64,000 bases of DNA, from assembly GCA_021234155.1 (NCBI GenBank), contig JAJEKV010000036.1:6845079-6909078 (forward strand). The letters run 5' to 3'. The notes under the pieces are model-generated. The model did no database searches, was not told the DNA's origin, and saw nothing but the letters and a program-made list of their open reading frames with translations. How positions within the stretch are numbered: position 1 is the stretch's first letter; each line of letters opens with the position of its first letter. The position numbers and the translations under genes are program-made. Origin of the DNA: Isoetes taiwanensis (lineage: Eukaryota > Streptophyta > Lycopodiopsida > Isoetales > Isoetaceae). Below, piece after piece: positions 43,597-54,080 of the stretch.

Positions 43597-45230
43597 TGTG
43601 GCGGTCCAGGGAATATACGCCATAAATACGTATATTCCTGGATCCGTCACCATACAAGTCTATCTTCATAGCCTTGTATACCATAGATTGTGGCACTAGG
43701 GGGCATGGCTAAGTTATTCTCATAACTTAGCCAACCATAGGTTAAGCCATTATCCACGTGGCCTTAACCTATTGGGGCACCGCCACACAGGACTCATCCA
43801 ATTGGTGCCACGTGGCATCCTAGGTGGACCTAACTTATATAGGCATAAACCCTAACCCTAGACCTCTTTCCAGCCCTAGCACCCAGAGACTCACCTACTC
43901 GTTCGAAACCCCGTTTCGAACATCGTTCGTTGTGGCATAGGCTGGTGCAGCAGCCCCAGCAGGGTAGACTCATTCTTGGAGTAGGAACAGCAGCTTGGGA
44001 GTCGAAGACCATGGAGGCGCCCGGATCTGGAGGGAGAGCATCAGGAGCAGGTATGTAGGATAGTAGTTGTGAGAGCTCATCACGGGACTAGCATTCCGAT
44101 GTGTTAGTATTTTGTATCTAGAGTAGAGCCATCCTAGAACCCATATTCAACATCTTGAACCCTAATCAAGGAACCCTAACTATTAGTTAGTTGTATGATT
44201 AGGTTAAGATGTTCTTCTTATGATTATTCTCATGATGTGATGATTATGTGATGATGGTTGATCATGTTTGCTCCTCCTGTATTGGGAAGGGGGGTAGAGA
44301 CCTAGAGCCATATGTAGTATGCTCCTAGAGTAGATCCCTTAGTTCCTATTAGTTGCGGCTTTGTGCATAGGAGCCCACCGGGGCTATTGAGGCTATGATA
44401 TGACTCGGCACCGGATAACGGGGGCTAGAGGGAAAGTGGAGGGAGGATCCCTGCCCGAGTGGGGACTTCTGGGGATCCCATAGTGGGCTAGGCTTATGGT
44501 CGGGTCACTGTGTGGGCGAGCATGGGTCCGACACCTCCCCGGGCAATGGTGTTGCCACGCCTCTCGAGAGCTGCAAGTGTTGGCTTGGCTCGTTTTGGGG
44601 GTTCAGTCGGGTGCAGATCGTGTGTCGCCACGATTCTCTAGCCGCCCGGCACCTCTAGACCCTGGGAAGGGAGATGCAACCCTTCTGCCTCATCGGACCG
44701 GGGGAGATGCAACACGGGTAGTCCCCGATGGGTGATGCCATGGGATTACGATCCCGAAGGCTAGAGTCTGTCGAGCCCGATCTAGCCCATCTGCAAAGTA
44801 TGCACTGTGGGGGGCGGATGGAGTGGTCAACCCTAGCCATTGTTCTATGCCAGCCCTGCGCCATTGCCATGACTTCGGTGCGCTCTATCTTGAGGCCTAA
44901 CCGGTCAGTCATCCTCCCTTCTGTGCGAGCCGGGGTAGGAGCTCTCATGTTTTACTATTAAGTGATTATCATCTTTGCATTGGTTTATGTGTGATGCACT
45001 ACCCTCCGAGGTAGTATTTGTATATGTTGATGCTAGTTCGACGTGTTATCGCCTCGGGCTGTTATAGGAGCCCATAGGGGAAGGGCGCCAAAGACACCTT
45101 CAGATTCCCTCCCACTAAGAGTCACCTCGAGAGTGCGGGTAGACGAAGGGCCCATCGCGTTCTTTGGCCGGATGGGGATTTCTGCCGAAAGTGTACGGTA
45201 CCGCATGTATGTTTAGCGGGGAGCGCCACA
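43597..45230 (+). repeat. 5' LTR of element B (1634 bp)
   Basis: Begins TGTGGCGGTCC and ends GCGCCACA directly before the PBS. It carries an inverted repeat near its start (gggaatatacg at 43609-43619, cgtatattcc at 43629-43638). It is paired with 54938-56565. Differences between the two LTRs are concentrated in GC-rich parts. Confidence 0.95.
43755..43861 (+). promoter_or_regulatory. Putative LTR promoter: two G-boxes, TATA, telo-box
   Basis: CACGTG occurs at 43755-43760 and 43809-43814, TATA-like ttatatagg at 43835-43843, and the telo-box run aaaccctaaccctag at 43847-43861. The first G-box lies inside an inverted repeat (ggttaag...cttaacc). The same arrangement is present in the 3' LTR (telo-box at 55187-55201). 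G-boxes bind bZIP/bHLH factors and telo-boxes bind telomere-repeat-binding proteins in plants. Promoter activity is inferred. Confidence 0.6.
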
Positions 45231-45231
45231 A

Positions 45232-45242
45232 TGGTATCGAGC
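45232..45242 (+). promoter_or_regulatory. Primer-binding site of element B (tRNA-iMet type)
   Basis: The sequence tggtatcgagc begins one base after the LTR. It matches tggtatcagagc except for one missing base. The following 'aatgttcttgg' is shared with element A downstream of its PBS, so the two families are related in this region. Confidence 0.85.
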
Positions 45243-45796
45243 AATGTTCTTGGTTGACCAAGAACTAGCACGACCATAACCATGAAGTAGTCTAACAGGC
45301 CTATAGGGGTGTGAAATAAACATTTCCACCATCGAACCGCGAAAATGGGGAAAAATTTTCTCCTAGGTAGTGGGTCAGGACTTAGGTTAAGTGTTAGACG
45401 AAGGTTTGAGTGAGTCAAACGCACCTTCTAGTAAATTTGGAGTGAAAATTATGCATCTGCATCAAATTTCACCTAAAATGGGTCAAGAATCATGCCAATC
45501 GGAGACCCGGTGAAAAATGAAACTAAATTCATAAATTGCACTTGAACCATTAGAAAAATTCGAAATTTAAGTATAATATCAATTAATATGGATTTAACAT
45601 ATACATTAATAATTAAATAATTACTAAATATCTTGTAATTAATAAGGGGGCTAATAAATAGGGTAATTATGGTAGGAGAATATTCCTGTGGACCCCTCCT
45701 TTTTAAATATCTGACACCTCATTTTCTCTCTCCAACCCTTCACCTCCACCTCTCTCTTGCTCAGCCTTTCGTCACCCATTTTCCGAATCAGAAGAT

Positions 45797-46810
45797 ATGG
45801 CACGCACCAAGCAAACCTACCGGCCCAAGAAGGGGGAAGAGGAGCTTCCCCCCACCAGCAGCAGCAGCAGCGACGGGACGTATCATGATGCAGAGAGCAG
45901 CCCCAGCAGCAGCCCTTCGTCGGCAGGAACGCAAAAAACGGTGAATCCGCCACACCTCGGGCCACAGATTAATCGAAGTGGAAGAGCAGAAGGAAGAGCA
46001 AGTTCAAAGCAATAGTGGGATGGACGGGGCCTCGGCACCAAGGAAGAAGGGCAAAGAAAAGGTTTCTTAGTGGGCGTAAGAGAGGGTCACAGGAGGAAGA
46101 GGGAGCGCTGAGGAGGAGCCGCGGCGGCAGCGGAGGACGAGGAGAGAAGAGAAGAACGACGGTCCTCACCAACCGGCAGGGATAGAGGAGCCTCCCCGGC
46201 GGGAGGAGGAGCACGTGGAAGAAGAAGAGCAGGAGGAAGAAGAGCAGGAGGAAGGGGCGGACCCAAGACCACCTTACCCAGTGTGGCCCGAGCCACCTAA
46301 GGTGGTGAAGAAGGTATATGGGCGAAGCTGGCCTTCGCCTTGAAGGAGGACCGCCTCTACCAAATGCCAGCTTCAAGGCATACTAAGAATACCTTCGCCG
46401 GACGAGGTATAATGATTGGTACCGGCCGAAAACGCCCACAAGACTGACGGGAGGGAGGCCGGTCAAAAGAATCAGCCCCACAGCCCGGCCACGTACCGAA
46501 GCCCAAGAAGGTCCACCATAGACCCACTCCCCGCGATGCCCGGAAGGAGATTAGGCACTTTCAACGATGCACTAATCTCCCGATTAGGAAGGCACCATTC
46601 GAAATGCTCATGCGGGAGGTGATGGCGGAGTTAGCCACCGCAGACCACAGAGTGACGTCGCTCACAACTCGGGTGTTGCAAGTGGCCGCGGAGGCGGAGC
46701 TCACCCAGTTGTTTGAGGAAGGGAACCTCTGCGCGATCCACGCGAAGAGGGTGACCCTCATGCCCAAGGATATCCACTTGGCGTGTCGCATCCGCAAGGA
46801 ATACCCTTGA
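45797..46810 (+). pseudogene. Histone H3-like protein with long acidic tail (element B)
   Basis: ATG 45797 opens MARTKQTYRPKKG, nearly the H3 N-terminus, followed by Ser-rich sequence to a stop at about 46013. Region 46190-46310 is rich in Glu codons (EEEHVEEEEQEEEEQEE in one frame). From about 46463 one frame reads KESAPQPG, PKPKKVHHRPTPRDARKEIR, HFQRCTNLPIRKAPFEMLMR, then VLQVAAEAELTQLFEEGNLC and AIHAKRVTLMPKDIHLACRI, and ends at TGA 46808-46810. These align in order with the H3 tail end, alpha-N, alpha-1, alpha-2 and alpha-3. The tail (about 235 residues if the frames are joined) is far longer than in canonical H3 (about 40). The N-terminal and fold segments are in different frames, so there is an intron, decay or sequence errors. 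A divergent H3 such as a CENH3 is an alternative ancestor. Confidence 0.85.
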
Positions 46811-46969
46811 AGATGCAATTTTGTCAAACTAATGTAATTATTAAGTTTCTATAAATATAAAATTTTATGTAAAACTGGCCATTAATTCGAGTATGAAAAT
46901 ATGTTTAGGTATAAAAACATGTTTAAGTAGCTAAATAGGTAAAAAATTTAGAAAAATTGCAAAAGGAAC

Positions 46970-47250
46970 CCAAATCGGTCCCGTCACAAATCGTCTGGCA
47001 AGGACGCAGACCCGATCCGCGCGACGCCACCCGATTTCGCCATTTTGTACCTAATCCATGTCCAAATTAAGTAAGAAAAGTTGCTAATTAAGTTAGAATC
47101 ATGCTAGAAACTCATATTAGGATCTTCTAACACCCTAAAATTTTTCCTAAAGGTTGAAATAACCCGAAATCGGGTCCCGTCGCGCCAAATACGTCCGCGC
47201 TCGCGACGCAGACCCGATCCGCGCGACGCCACATGATTTCGCCTGGATTT
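46970..47250 (+). repeat. Two GC-rich hairpin units after the H3-like ORF (element B)
   Basis: The block 'acgcagacccgatccgcgcgacgccac' and the following '(c/a)(c/t)gatttcgcc' occurs at about 47003-47043 and 47204-47243. Each copy follows an 'aaatcgg(g)tcccgtc' start. 'gatcgggtc/gacccgatc' type complementarity within each unit predicts a stem-loop. The position, downstream of the H3-like ORF, parallels the hairpin units at 12362-12650 in element A, although the sequences differ. Confidence 0.65.
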
Positions 47251-47534
47251 GCCTAACTTGACCAAATTTTAACCAACAAACTGCCATGTAGTGTTTCTTG
47301 CTTTGTTTTGTTTAGAATTGCACTTCATGGTAGCTCATTTGGACACCCAAGGCCATAGATTTGGAGTCTTCCCCATCAAGAACCTTTTGTGCCGCGGACC
47401 CGAGGCACCCCTAGTCTATAAAAAGGGCCCTCATTTGTCATTTTCTCCCCATCAAAAGTGCTCTCAGCCCCTTTGGCGATTTTCTAGCTCCTTACTTGTT
47501 TCCATCAGCCATTTTTCATAGCCATCTCTGCTCA

Positions 47535-48147
47535 ATGGCACCATCAAACTTTGTTAGATGGTACAATGACTCCAATCACATCCGTGATTTTCCTGCTGAA
47601 CAAGCCTTTCATGTCTTTGATCATCTCTTTGATCTCCATGCCACCCTAACGAAACTCCTTACTACACCGACATCATCCAATATGATCGGCACATTCTACC
47701 CTGGAGGTTAGCTTGCCACCTACGGGGGGGAAATGGGTCTCCTTAGACACCCTTGCCCAAGCCATAGGTGGGGGATCCAGGGGCAAGAGTAGATTGTGGG
47801 ATAGAACCAGAAACATGCCAGACTACATGACCTGTAAGCATCATAGGCATAGGTACGTCTCAAACCAGGCAGCTTTAGCCTTGTTCATGCAGTACAGGGC
47901 AGTCAACCAACCAGGTGAGCCGTCCATTCAACCCTTGGATTTAGCTCCCCTCGACACTCGAAGGCAGCAGATAGGTATCCACGAGATCGAAACGGCGCAA
48001 TACGAATACCATGGCTCCACATCAGAAACACCTAGGTTGCAGATTGAGCAGGACTATGAGGAGGAAGAGGAAGAGAACCCAAGCTGGGAGATAAGCGAGG
48101 CAAGAAGGATGGAGAGGCGCCTTAGCTCAGCAGCCAGGAGGTGCTAA
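47535..48147 (+). pseudogene. Unrecognised ORF between H3-like ORF and gag (element B)
   Basis: From ATG 47535 the reading is SNFVRWYNDSNHIRDFPAEQ, AFHVFDHLFDLHATLTKLL, then a frame change near 47711 into VSLDTLAQAIGGGSRGKSRL, YVSNQAALALFMQYRAVN and a Glu-rich stretch before a stop at 48145-48147. It gives about 200 residues in total. It does not look like capsid, protease or a zinc knuckle and I recognise no family. Its place between the H3-like gene and gag marks it as an accessory gene of this element type. Calling it an extra gag domain would be speculation. Confidence 0.5.
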
Positions 48148-49338
48148 GGCTTAGACTTCGAGCCAGCCAATAGGTATCACGGCCCTCACCCCCAGTGATC
48201 ATCGGCCGGTGAAGAGTATATATTTGCCACCCGACGCCCTTAACCTCCCCTATTGCCAAGAGGAGAACCTCGGGATAGACGAGCTCCTAGGCCTAATTGC
48301 ACAGAAAGTGGTAGCGACTTCATCGACTATTCCTACCAGAGATCCCAAGGGAGGTAGCCGAATGCGACACTCCTATGCGGTGGAAACCATGTCCTGATAT
48401 CCAAGCATACCAGCCAGATAAGGCGATGTTTCAACAACAAAGAACCCCGACATTCCGCAGGAGGAATTCCGTGAGATCCGCAGCGACATTGTACAAGCCG
48501 AAGACGCCCAAGTTTGAGCCGACCAGTCCGCCTCCGGGGAGCATGCGTGAGGCATCTAGCAAAGATTAACTGAAAAACGCAGCAACAATGTGGAGGGACC
48601 ACGAAGATCTTACAAAGAATAGATATCTTCTATTGGCACCGGCGAGGAAAGGCACGGAGCCACGGGGCCACATAGGGGTAAATCACTAAGGTACTATCTT
48701 CCGGCCCTCAGCCAAGGGCGAGGATGATAGTCTTTCACAAGGAGTTCAGCCCAAGGGGTGAAGAATCAGTGGCGCTCCTTATAGCACTTACAGGGTTTGG
48801 GCAGCACGCCAAGATAGATGTCGGAATGGACCATGTTATACTCTTTAAGAGAGCAAGCCCTTCCCTTCCCTCGACTTATGAGGGGGCCACCTCGAGAGAT
48901 CGCGCTTGTCGCTGGTAGCGGCAAATCGCACGAAATTACCACACCACGGTGGCAAGAGCATTAGAGGGAGGGTCGTGCGCTGAATCGCTAGAACATGGGC
49001 AAGGGCACAACATTCAAGAAAATCAAGAACTTCTTCAAGCGACATCACGGATAGAAGATTTGTTTGTTAAGTTAATTAAAGTACATTGTAACTCTTCTTA
49101 AGTATTATCATGTAGTTCATTAAGTGTACCCCTATATGCTAATTAAATATTACCATGATTTTGACTTGTAAATAAAGCTTTCATATGATTTCTTTTGTAC
49201 CTAACAACAATTTAATTGTAAACAAAAATGATCATTGCCTAACTTAATAACATGTATTAATGATCAATCCTTGCAGCAAGGAACTCAAGTGCAGGATCTC
49301 AGGACCAGCACCGACCACGCAATTGGGTTCCAAGGAAT
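48148..49338 (+). other. Decayed coding-like stretch and spacer upstream of gag
   Basis: Coding-like pieces occur in several frames (YLPPDALNLPYCQEENLGID at about 48218, KIDVGMDHVILFKRASPSLP at about 48810) and may continue the preceding ORF. An AT-rich non-coding spacer (about 49050-49290) follows. No domain is recognised. Confidence 0.35.
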
Positions 49339-50560
49339 TTGTTTGGCAGAGAACAAGAAGACTTTGAGCAGGATATGTCACCAGAGGCAATCAACGCAAG
49401 ACTGGTACAGATGAGGAACCAAATGCAAAACCTGATCAACTGGGCGGCACCTCTGATGAATGAGCAGGAAGATGGTCCTCCACCTCCACCTTACCTCCCA
49501 GGTGGTGACGGGTTCCCAGCAAAGGGGAAGGGAGGGCAACCAGGCACGCCGTAGGGGATAGGAGAAGGAAGAGGAGAACCGTGGAGTCCATCATCATCTA
49601 GCTCCGGCCATCGGGGCGCTTCTTCCAAAGAGGACAGCTCTAGCTCAAAGCGGAGCCCGCACACCCTAAGGCAAGGAAAAGGGCAAGAAAGATGGATGAC
49701 TACCGGAAAAAGGTGGATAGTGCTATGAGCAATGTGTGGAAGACAAGGAAGCCGGGCCGGTTCTCGGGAAAAGACAAAGACAAGGCATGGAGGCTGAAGC
49801 ATGGCTTGATGAAATGGAAGAATTTGGCAACTCCTACGGTATGAAAGACAAGGATATAGGGGAAAGTTGCTACAGCTAACCTTATTGGACCCGCAAGAAT
49901 CCGGGTGGAAGGGATATGCTAAGTCTAACAAGTCAAGAGGAACAATTGCATATTTAAGACTTTCAAAGAAGGCTTTCCGTAAGCACTATGTGCCAAGGTC
50001 CCATACTAGTAGACAAATCCAGCCAGCTTTACGAGTTGAATCGGGGGGAGCCTATCGGTGGCTAAGTATAAGAAGAATTCATGAGACTTAGGCTTCATGT
50101 CCCCGAGTATCGAAAAGGCGGTAAAAGAGATACTTACATTGAGGGGTTGAACAAAGAATATCAAGAGGCTTGTAAGAGCAATCAACCCAAGGTCACTTTC
50201 TTGTCGAAGATAAAGCTATAAGTTTGGAAGAGGCACCAACAACTCCAATGAAAAAGCAAACAACCCTTCGGGGTAAGAGTTCGAGGCGTGCTCGGGGACA
50301 ATATCGGGGTAAGCAATCAGCAGCTACACCATCGGGGAGTCAAAGAAAAAGGTAAGGGTCGAGCAAAGCTTTTGGGGACCGTAAGCCACGGAATGCATCG
50401 GGGGGCAGCTCTTAAGCGTCTCCTAGGCAGTCCTTAAGGAGAAGAGACAGAATGCATTGAGAAAAGCTATGTTTCAGGTGCTTCCAGCCGGGGCAATCAA
50501 CACATGATTGTCCATTCGTCATGCAAATCGGCCTTGGCGTAACTTATGGATTGGGACTCC
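49339..50560 (+). pseudogene. gag of element B (broken)
   Basis: Starts with an in-frame stretch containing QDMSPEAINARLVQMRNQMQ and a Pro-rich PPPPPYLPGG. It then shifts frame through a Ser-rich segment, a Lys-rich RKMDDYRKKVDSAMSNVW and a capsid-like region (about 49700-50230). At 50461-50520 a nucleocapsid-type knuckle reads LCFRCFQPGQSTHDCP. The CCHC pattern C-x2-C-x4-H-x4-C has Gln where His is expected, so it is not a standard zinc knuckle as read. Gag forms the virus-like particle that packages element RNA. Frame changes make it non-functional as read. Confidence 0.75.
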
Positions 50561-50601
50561 CCAACAGGCGGAGATGAAGACGACGACCAGCCAGGAGGCC
50601 C

Positions 50602-51987
50602 GTGGACTTCATAGATGGTGAGTGCCACATATGTGCAAACATTGAGTCAGGTGATATAGAGAATCAGTCAACTGTCATTGCGGCTGATGGGGTCATAGAT
50701 AGTAAGCCATATGTAGTCCTCATAGATACAGGTAGCTCTCATAATTTTGCATCTCCTAGATTGGCTGCTCTAATGAAGAACAAGGTATTGAAGTCTAAGC
50801 CAAGGCCAGTAGCTATGGCAAACGGCGCCATTCGGCACACTAAGGGGAGGAGGATCACCTTTGACATAGACCTTAGTGGGGCTAAGTGGCCGATGGGAGC
50901 AGAAGTCATGGACATCGGAAGATATGATCTGATAGTGGGGATGGAATTTTTGAAGCCAGCCAAAGCCATGATTGATTGCGACCGGAATGAAGTCACCATG
51001 ACGGCACCGGACGGCAACAAGTTGATAGTCAAAGGTAAGAAGCTAGATTCTCCCATGCAGTGTATTTCTTTGAAGCAGCTAAGGAAGAGCATAGAAAGGA
51101 ATAAGGTGGACTACATCTTGAGGATGGAATCAGTTGAGCCAGGCAAGCAGGATGGAAGTGACACAAAGGGAAATCAGCTGCCCAGGCAGATAGCAAGGCT
51201 TATTTCAGAGTTCAAGGATGTATTTCCGGATGAAATCCGGCAGCTGCCACCTTATAGGGGTGTGGAATGTGAGATCACATTGGCTCCGGATGCGAAGCCT
51301 ACCAGTAAGGCGCCATATAGAATGAGCATCCCAGAATTGATTGAGCTCAAGAAACAGCTGCAGGAATTGCTCGAGCTTGGATTTATAAGAGCAAGTGTGT
51401 CTCCTTTCGGAGCACCTATACTCTTTGTCAAGAAGAAAGATGGGAGCTTAAGAATGTGCATAGACTATCGCCAGCTTAATAAGCAGACGATAAAGAATAA
51501 GTATGCATTGCCAAGGGCAGATGACCTAATGGACCAGTTACAAGGAGCAAAGGTATTCTCTAAAATCGATTTGAGGTCAGGATACCATCAGATAAGAATT
51601 AAAGAAGAGGATATCCATAAGACCGCTTTCAGAACGCGGTATGGTCACTTTGAGTTTACAGTAATGCCCTTTGGACTATCGAATGCTCCAAAGAACGCTT
51701 ATGCGCCTCATGAACGACATCTTCAGAGACTTCTTGGATGAGTTTGTTATTGTCTTCTTCGACGATATTCTAGTCTACAGCAAGTCCCTTGAAGAGCATT
51801 GTCAGCATCTCAGGAAAGTGTTGGAGAAGTTGAGACGTCATCGGTTGTATGGGAAGCTCTCTAAGTGCCACTTTGCAACAGGCCGAGTGGAGTACTTGGG
51901 GCATGTAGTAACAGCCGAGGGAATCTCCACAGATCCATCTAAGGTTGAGGCAATAGTTGATTGGCCAGCTCCAAGGAATGTGGCGTA
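50602..51987 (+). pseudogene. pol: aspartic protease and reverse transcriptase (frameshifted)
   Basis: The longest open pol segment runs to 51741. The retropepsin domain shows [17 protein letters not shown] (DTGS catalytic motif) and [12 protein letters not shown] follows with [55 protein letters not shown] and [15 protein letters not shown] frameshift near 51690-51700 moves the rest to another frame, with the catalytic FFDDILVYSKSLEEH and then KCHFATGRVEYLGHVV and a stop at about 51987. The RT is otherwise well conserved, so the frameshift may be recent or an error. Protease and RT process gag-pol and copy element RNA in the particle. Confidence 0.93.
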
Positions 51988-53500
51988 AGTAAGAAGCTTT
52001 CGGGTTGGCGGGATACTACGTAAAGTTTCGTGAAGGACTTTGCTAAGTGGGCGGCCCCTCCGGCCGGACCTCACTAAGGCCAAGAAGATTAAGGATTGGG
52101 CTAGCCATTGGTTAGAGAAAGTCCAAGCTTCTTTTGAGAAGCTCAAAGAGGCCTTAACAGACCATCTGCTTGTTCTCCTGATCCGAGTAAAGATAAGTTG
52201 GTAGCAACAAATGCAAGCAAGATAGCAACAGGGCAGCCTTGATGCAAGAAGGAAGGGTAGTCGCCTCGACTCAAGAAGATGAACGACGCCGAAAGTAACG
52301 CTACCCAACCCATGATCGGAGTCGCTAGCCATTGTCGGGCATTGAGGATATGGAGGCATTATCTCTTTGGGAAGGAAGTTTCAGCTTGGATACCGATCAC
52401 CGTGAGCCTTCGGTATCTTTTTCACCCAAACCCACTCCTCAACTTAAGGCAAAGGAGGTGGATGGAATTCCTTGAGGAGTATGATTTTGATATTATATAT
52501 AAGCCCGGTAAGCTTAATGTTGTAGCAGATGCCCTCTCTAGGAGGCCATTTCGCATAAGGGCGCATTGTAATGCCATTTCCACTCTTCGAAAGAGTTTGG
52601 TAAGAAGATTGAAGAATCCTTGCCAACCGATGGGGACTTCAAGGAGGTGTGGGAAAGCCTCTCCAAGGAAGCCGTAATGAGATAAGGGAGCGGGAAGCCT
52701 TCAAGCATTTTAAGAAGGAAGGCAACCCGTTGTACCACAAGCATAAGTTGTGTGTGCCCGAATCTTCGTGGGTAAGGAAGTTAATTCTTCATGACACACA
52801 TAACAGCCCAATAGCGGGCATGTCTGGCTTCATGAAGACCTATTTCAAGATTCGCGCAGTTACTTCGCCGAATGAAGAGGCGTATAGCTGCATATATTGG
52901 GATTGCCCGATTATGTCGGCAGAATTAGGCGGAGTAACCGGATTCCGTGTGCTTTAGAGCCATTGGGGTGCAAATGCAAAGTGGGAGGTCATAAGCATGG
53001 ATTTCATCACAGGTCTCCTAGAACTCTTCGAGGCAAGGATGCATTGATGGTTGTCGTAGATAAGTTATCTAAGATGGCACATTTCGTGCCTTGCAAGACA
53101 GCAGAACACCGCATTAGACAACGCCAAGTTATTTGTAAGGGAGATTTTAGACTCCATGGCATGCCTCGGGAGATAATATCCGATAGAGATTCTAAGTTCA
53201 TGAGTGCCTTTTGGCGGGATCTCTTTAGCACCATTCGCATCGGCTCTTCATGAGTAACGGCATATCATCCCCAAACAGATGGCGGAGGGCGGAAAGGACG
53301 AATCGGATCATTGAAGACATGCTTGAAGCTATGTGTGGAACAAGCGGTCCAAGTGGGATGAGTACATCCACTTGGTGGAATTCCCTACAATTACAAGGGG
53401 GAGTCATCTCGGATGTCTCCTTTTATGGTAAATTACTAAAGTACCGGTGCTTAACCCGGGATACTGCACAATCCTCGTGTCCAAGGTAGAAGTATCCCAG
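51988..53500 (+). pseudogene. pol: RNase H and integrase (broken)
   Basis: RNase H remnants include ATNASKIATG at about 52203 and the junction motif WMEFLEEYDFDIIYKPGKLN and VVADALSRRP at about 52459-52545. Integrase follows: FITG at about 53003, DALMVVVDKLSKMAHFVP at about 53037, EIISDRDSKFMSAFW at about 53170, TAYHPQTDG at about 53258, then RTNRIIEDMLEAMCG carrying the likely catalytic Glu. Several frame changes separate the pieces and the N-terminal HHCC finger is not clear. Integrase inserts the cDNA into the genome. Confidence 0.88.
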
Positions 53501-53504
53501 CCAG

Positions 53505-54080
53505 ATGTTAGGGGACATGCGGCAGCTAGTAGAGGAAGTAAGGGGTTATTTATTGGCAGCAAGAAGTCGGCAGAAGAGTGTAGCCGACAAGCACAGGACC
53601 GTAAGGGAGTTTACGGTGGGTGATACAGTTTGGTTGAAGATCAAGGTGAAGCAAGCCAAGGCTGCGGATTGGGAGCTGCAAGCTTGCCCCTAGGTGGGCT
53701 GGTCCGCTCAAGATTTTGGAGAGAGTGGGCTCCCAAGCCTACAAGTTGGATCTTCCAGCCCATCTTAAGGTCCACAAGGTCTTCCACGTAAGTTTATTAA
53801 AAAGGCACAATCCTAACCCTGAGGAGGTTTTAGATACTCCAACCTTGTTGGAAATGACCGGAGGAGCAAGTAGAAATAGTGCACCAATTGCTTCTTGATA
53901 AGTCATTCGAGAAGACTAGGAGGTCCCGTTCCTCCAATATTTGGTTAAGTGGAAGCACTTACCCGTGGAAGATCGACATGGGTATTGAAGCAAGACTTGG
54001 AGAAGCAATACCCGAGTTTATGAAGGAGTTTGATGGGCGAAGCCGTCTCAGAATTTGGTGCGACCCGACTTGCCGGTGGT
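53505..54080 (+). pseudogene. pol C-terminus with degenerate chromodomain-like region
   Basis: Reads DKHRTVREFTVGDTVWLKIK, then in a second frame VGSQAYKLDLPAHLKVHKVF and HVSLLKRHNPNP, the GPY/F-like end of Ty3/gypsy integrase. Downstream, frames shift and give ALTRGRSTWVLKQDLEKQYP, and then FMKEF. This resembles the second half of a chromodomain (W....TWE...D....YP...). Chromodomains direct some chromoviruses to marked chromatin. The aromatic cage cannot be confirmed because of the frame changes. Confidence 0.65.

Noticed and set aside
43840-43862. Interstitial telomere repeats
   Set aside because: Only one to two telomere-like units are present, at the same place in each LTR copy. A promoter telo-box fits better than telomeric DNA.
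50461-50520. Standard CCHC zinc knuckle in gag
   Set aside because: The spacing and context fit, but the expected His is Gln as read, so I describe it as a degenerate knuckle and do not claim a functional one.
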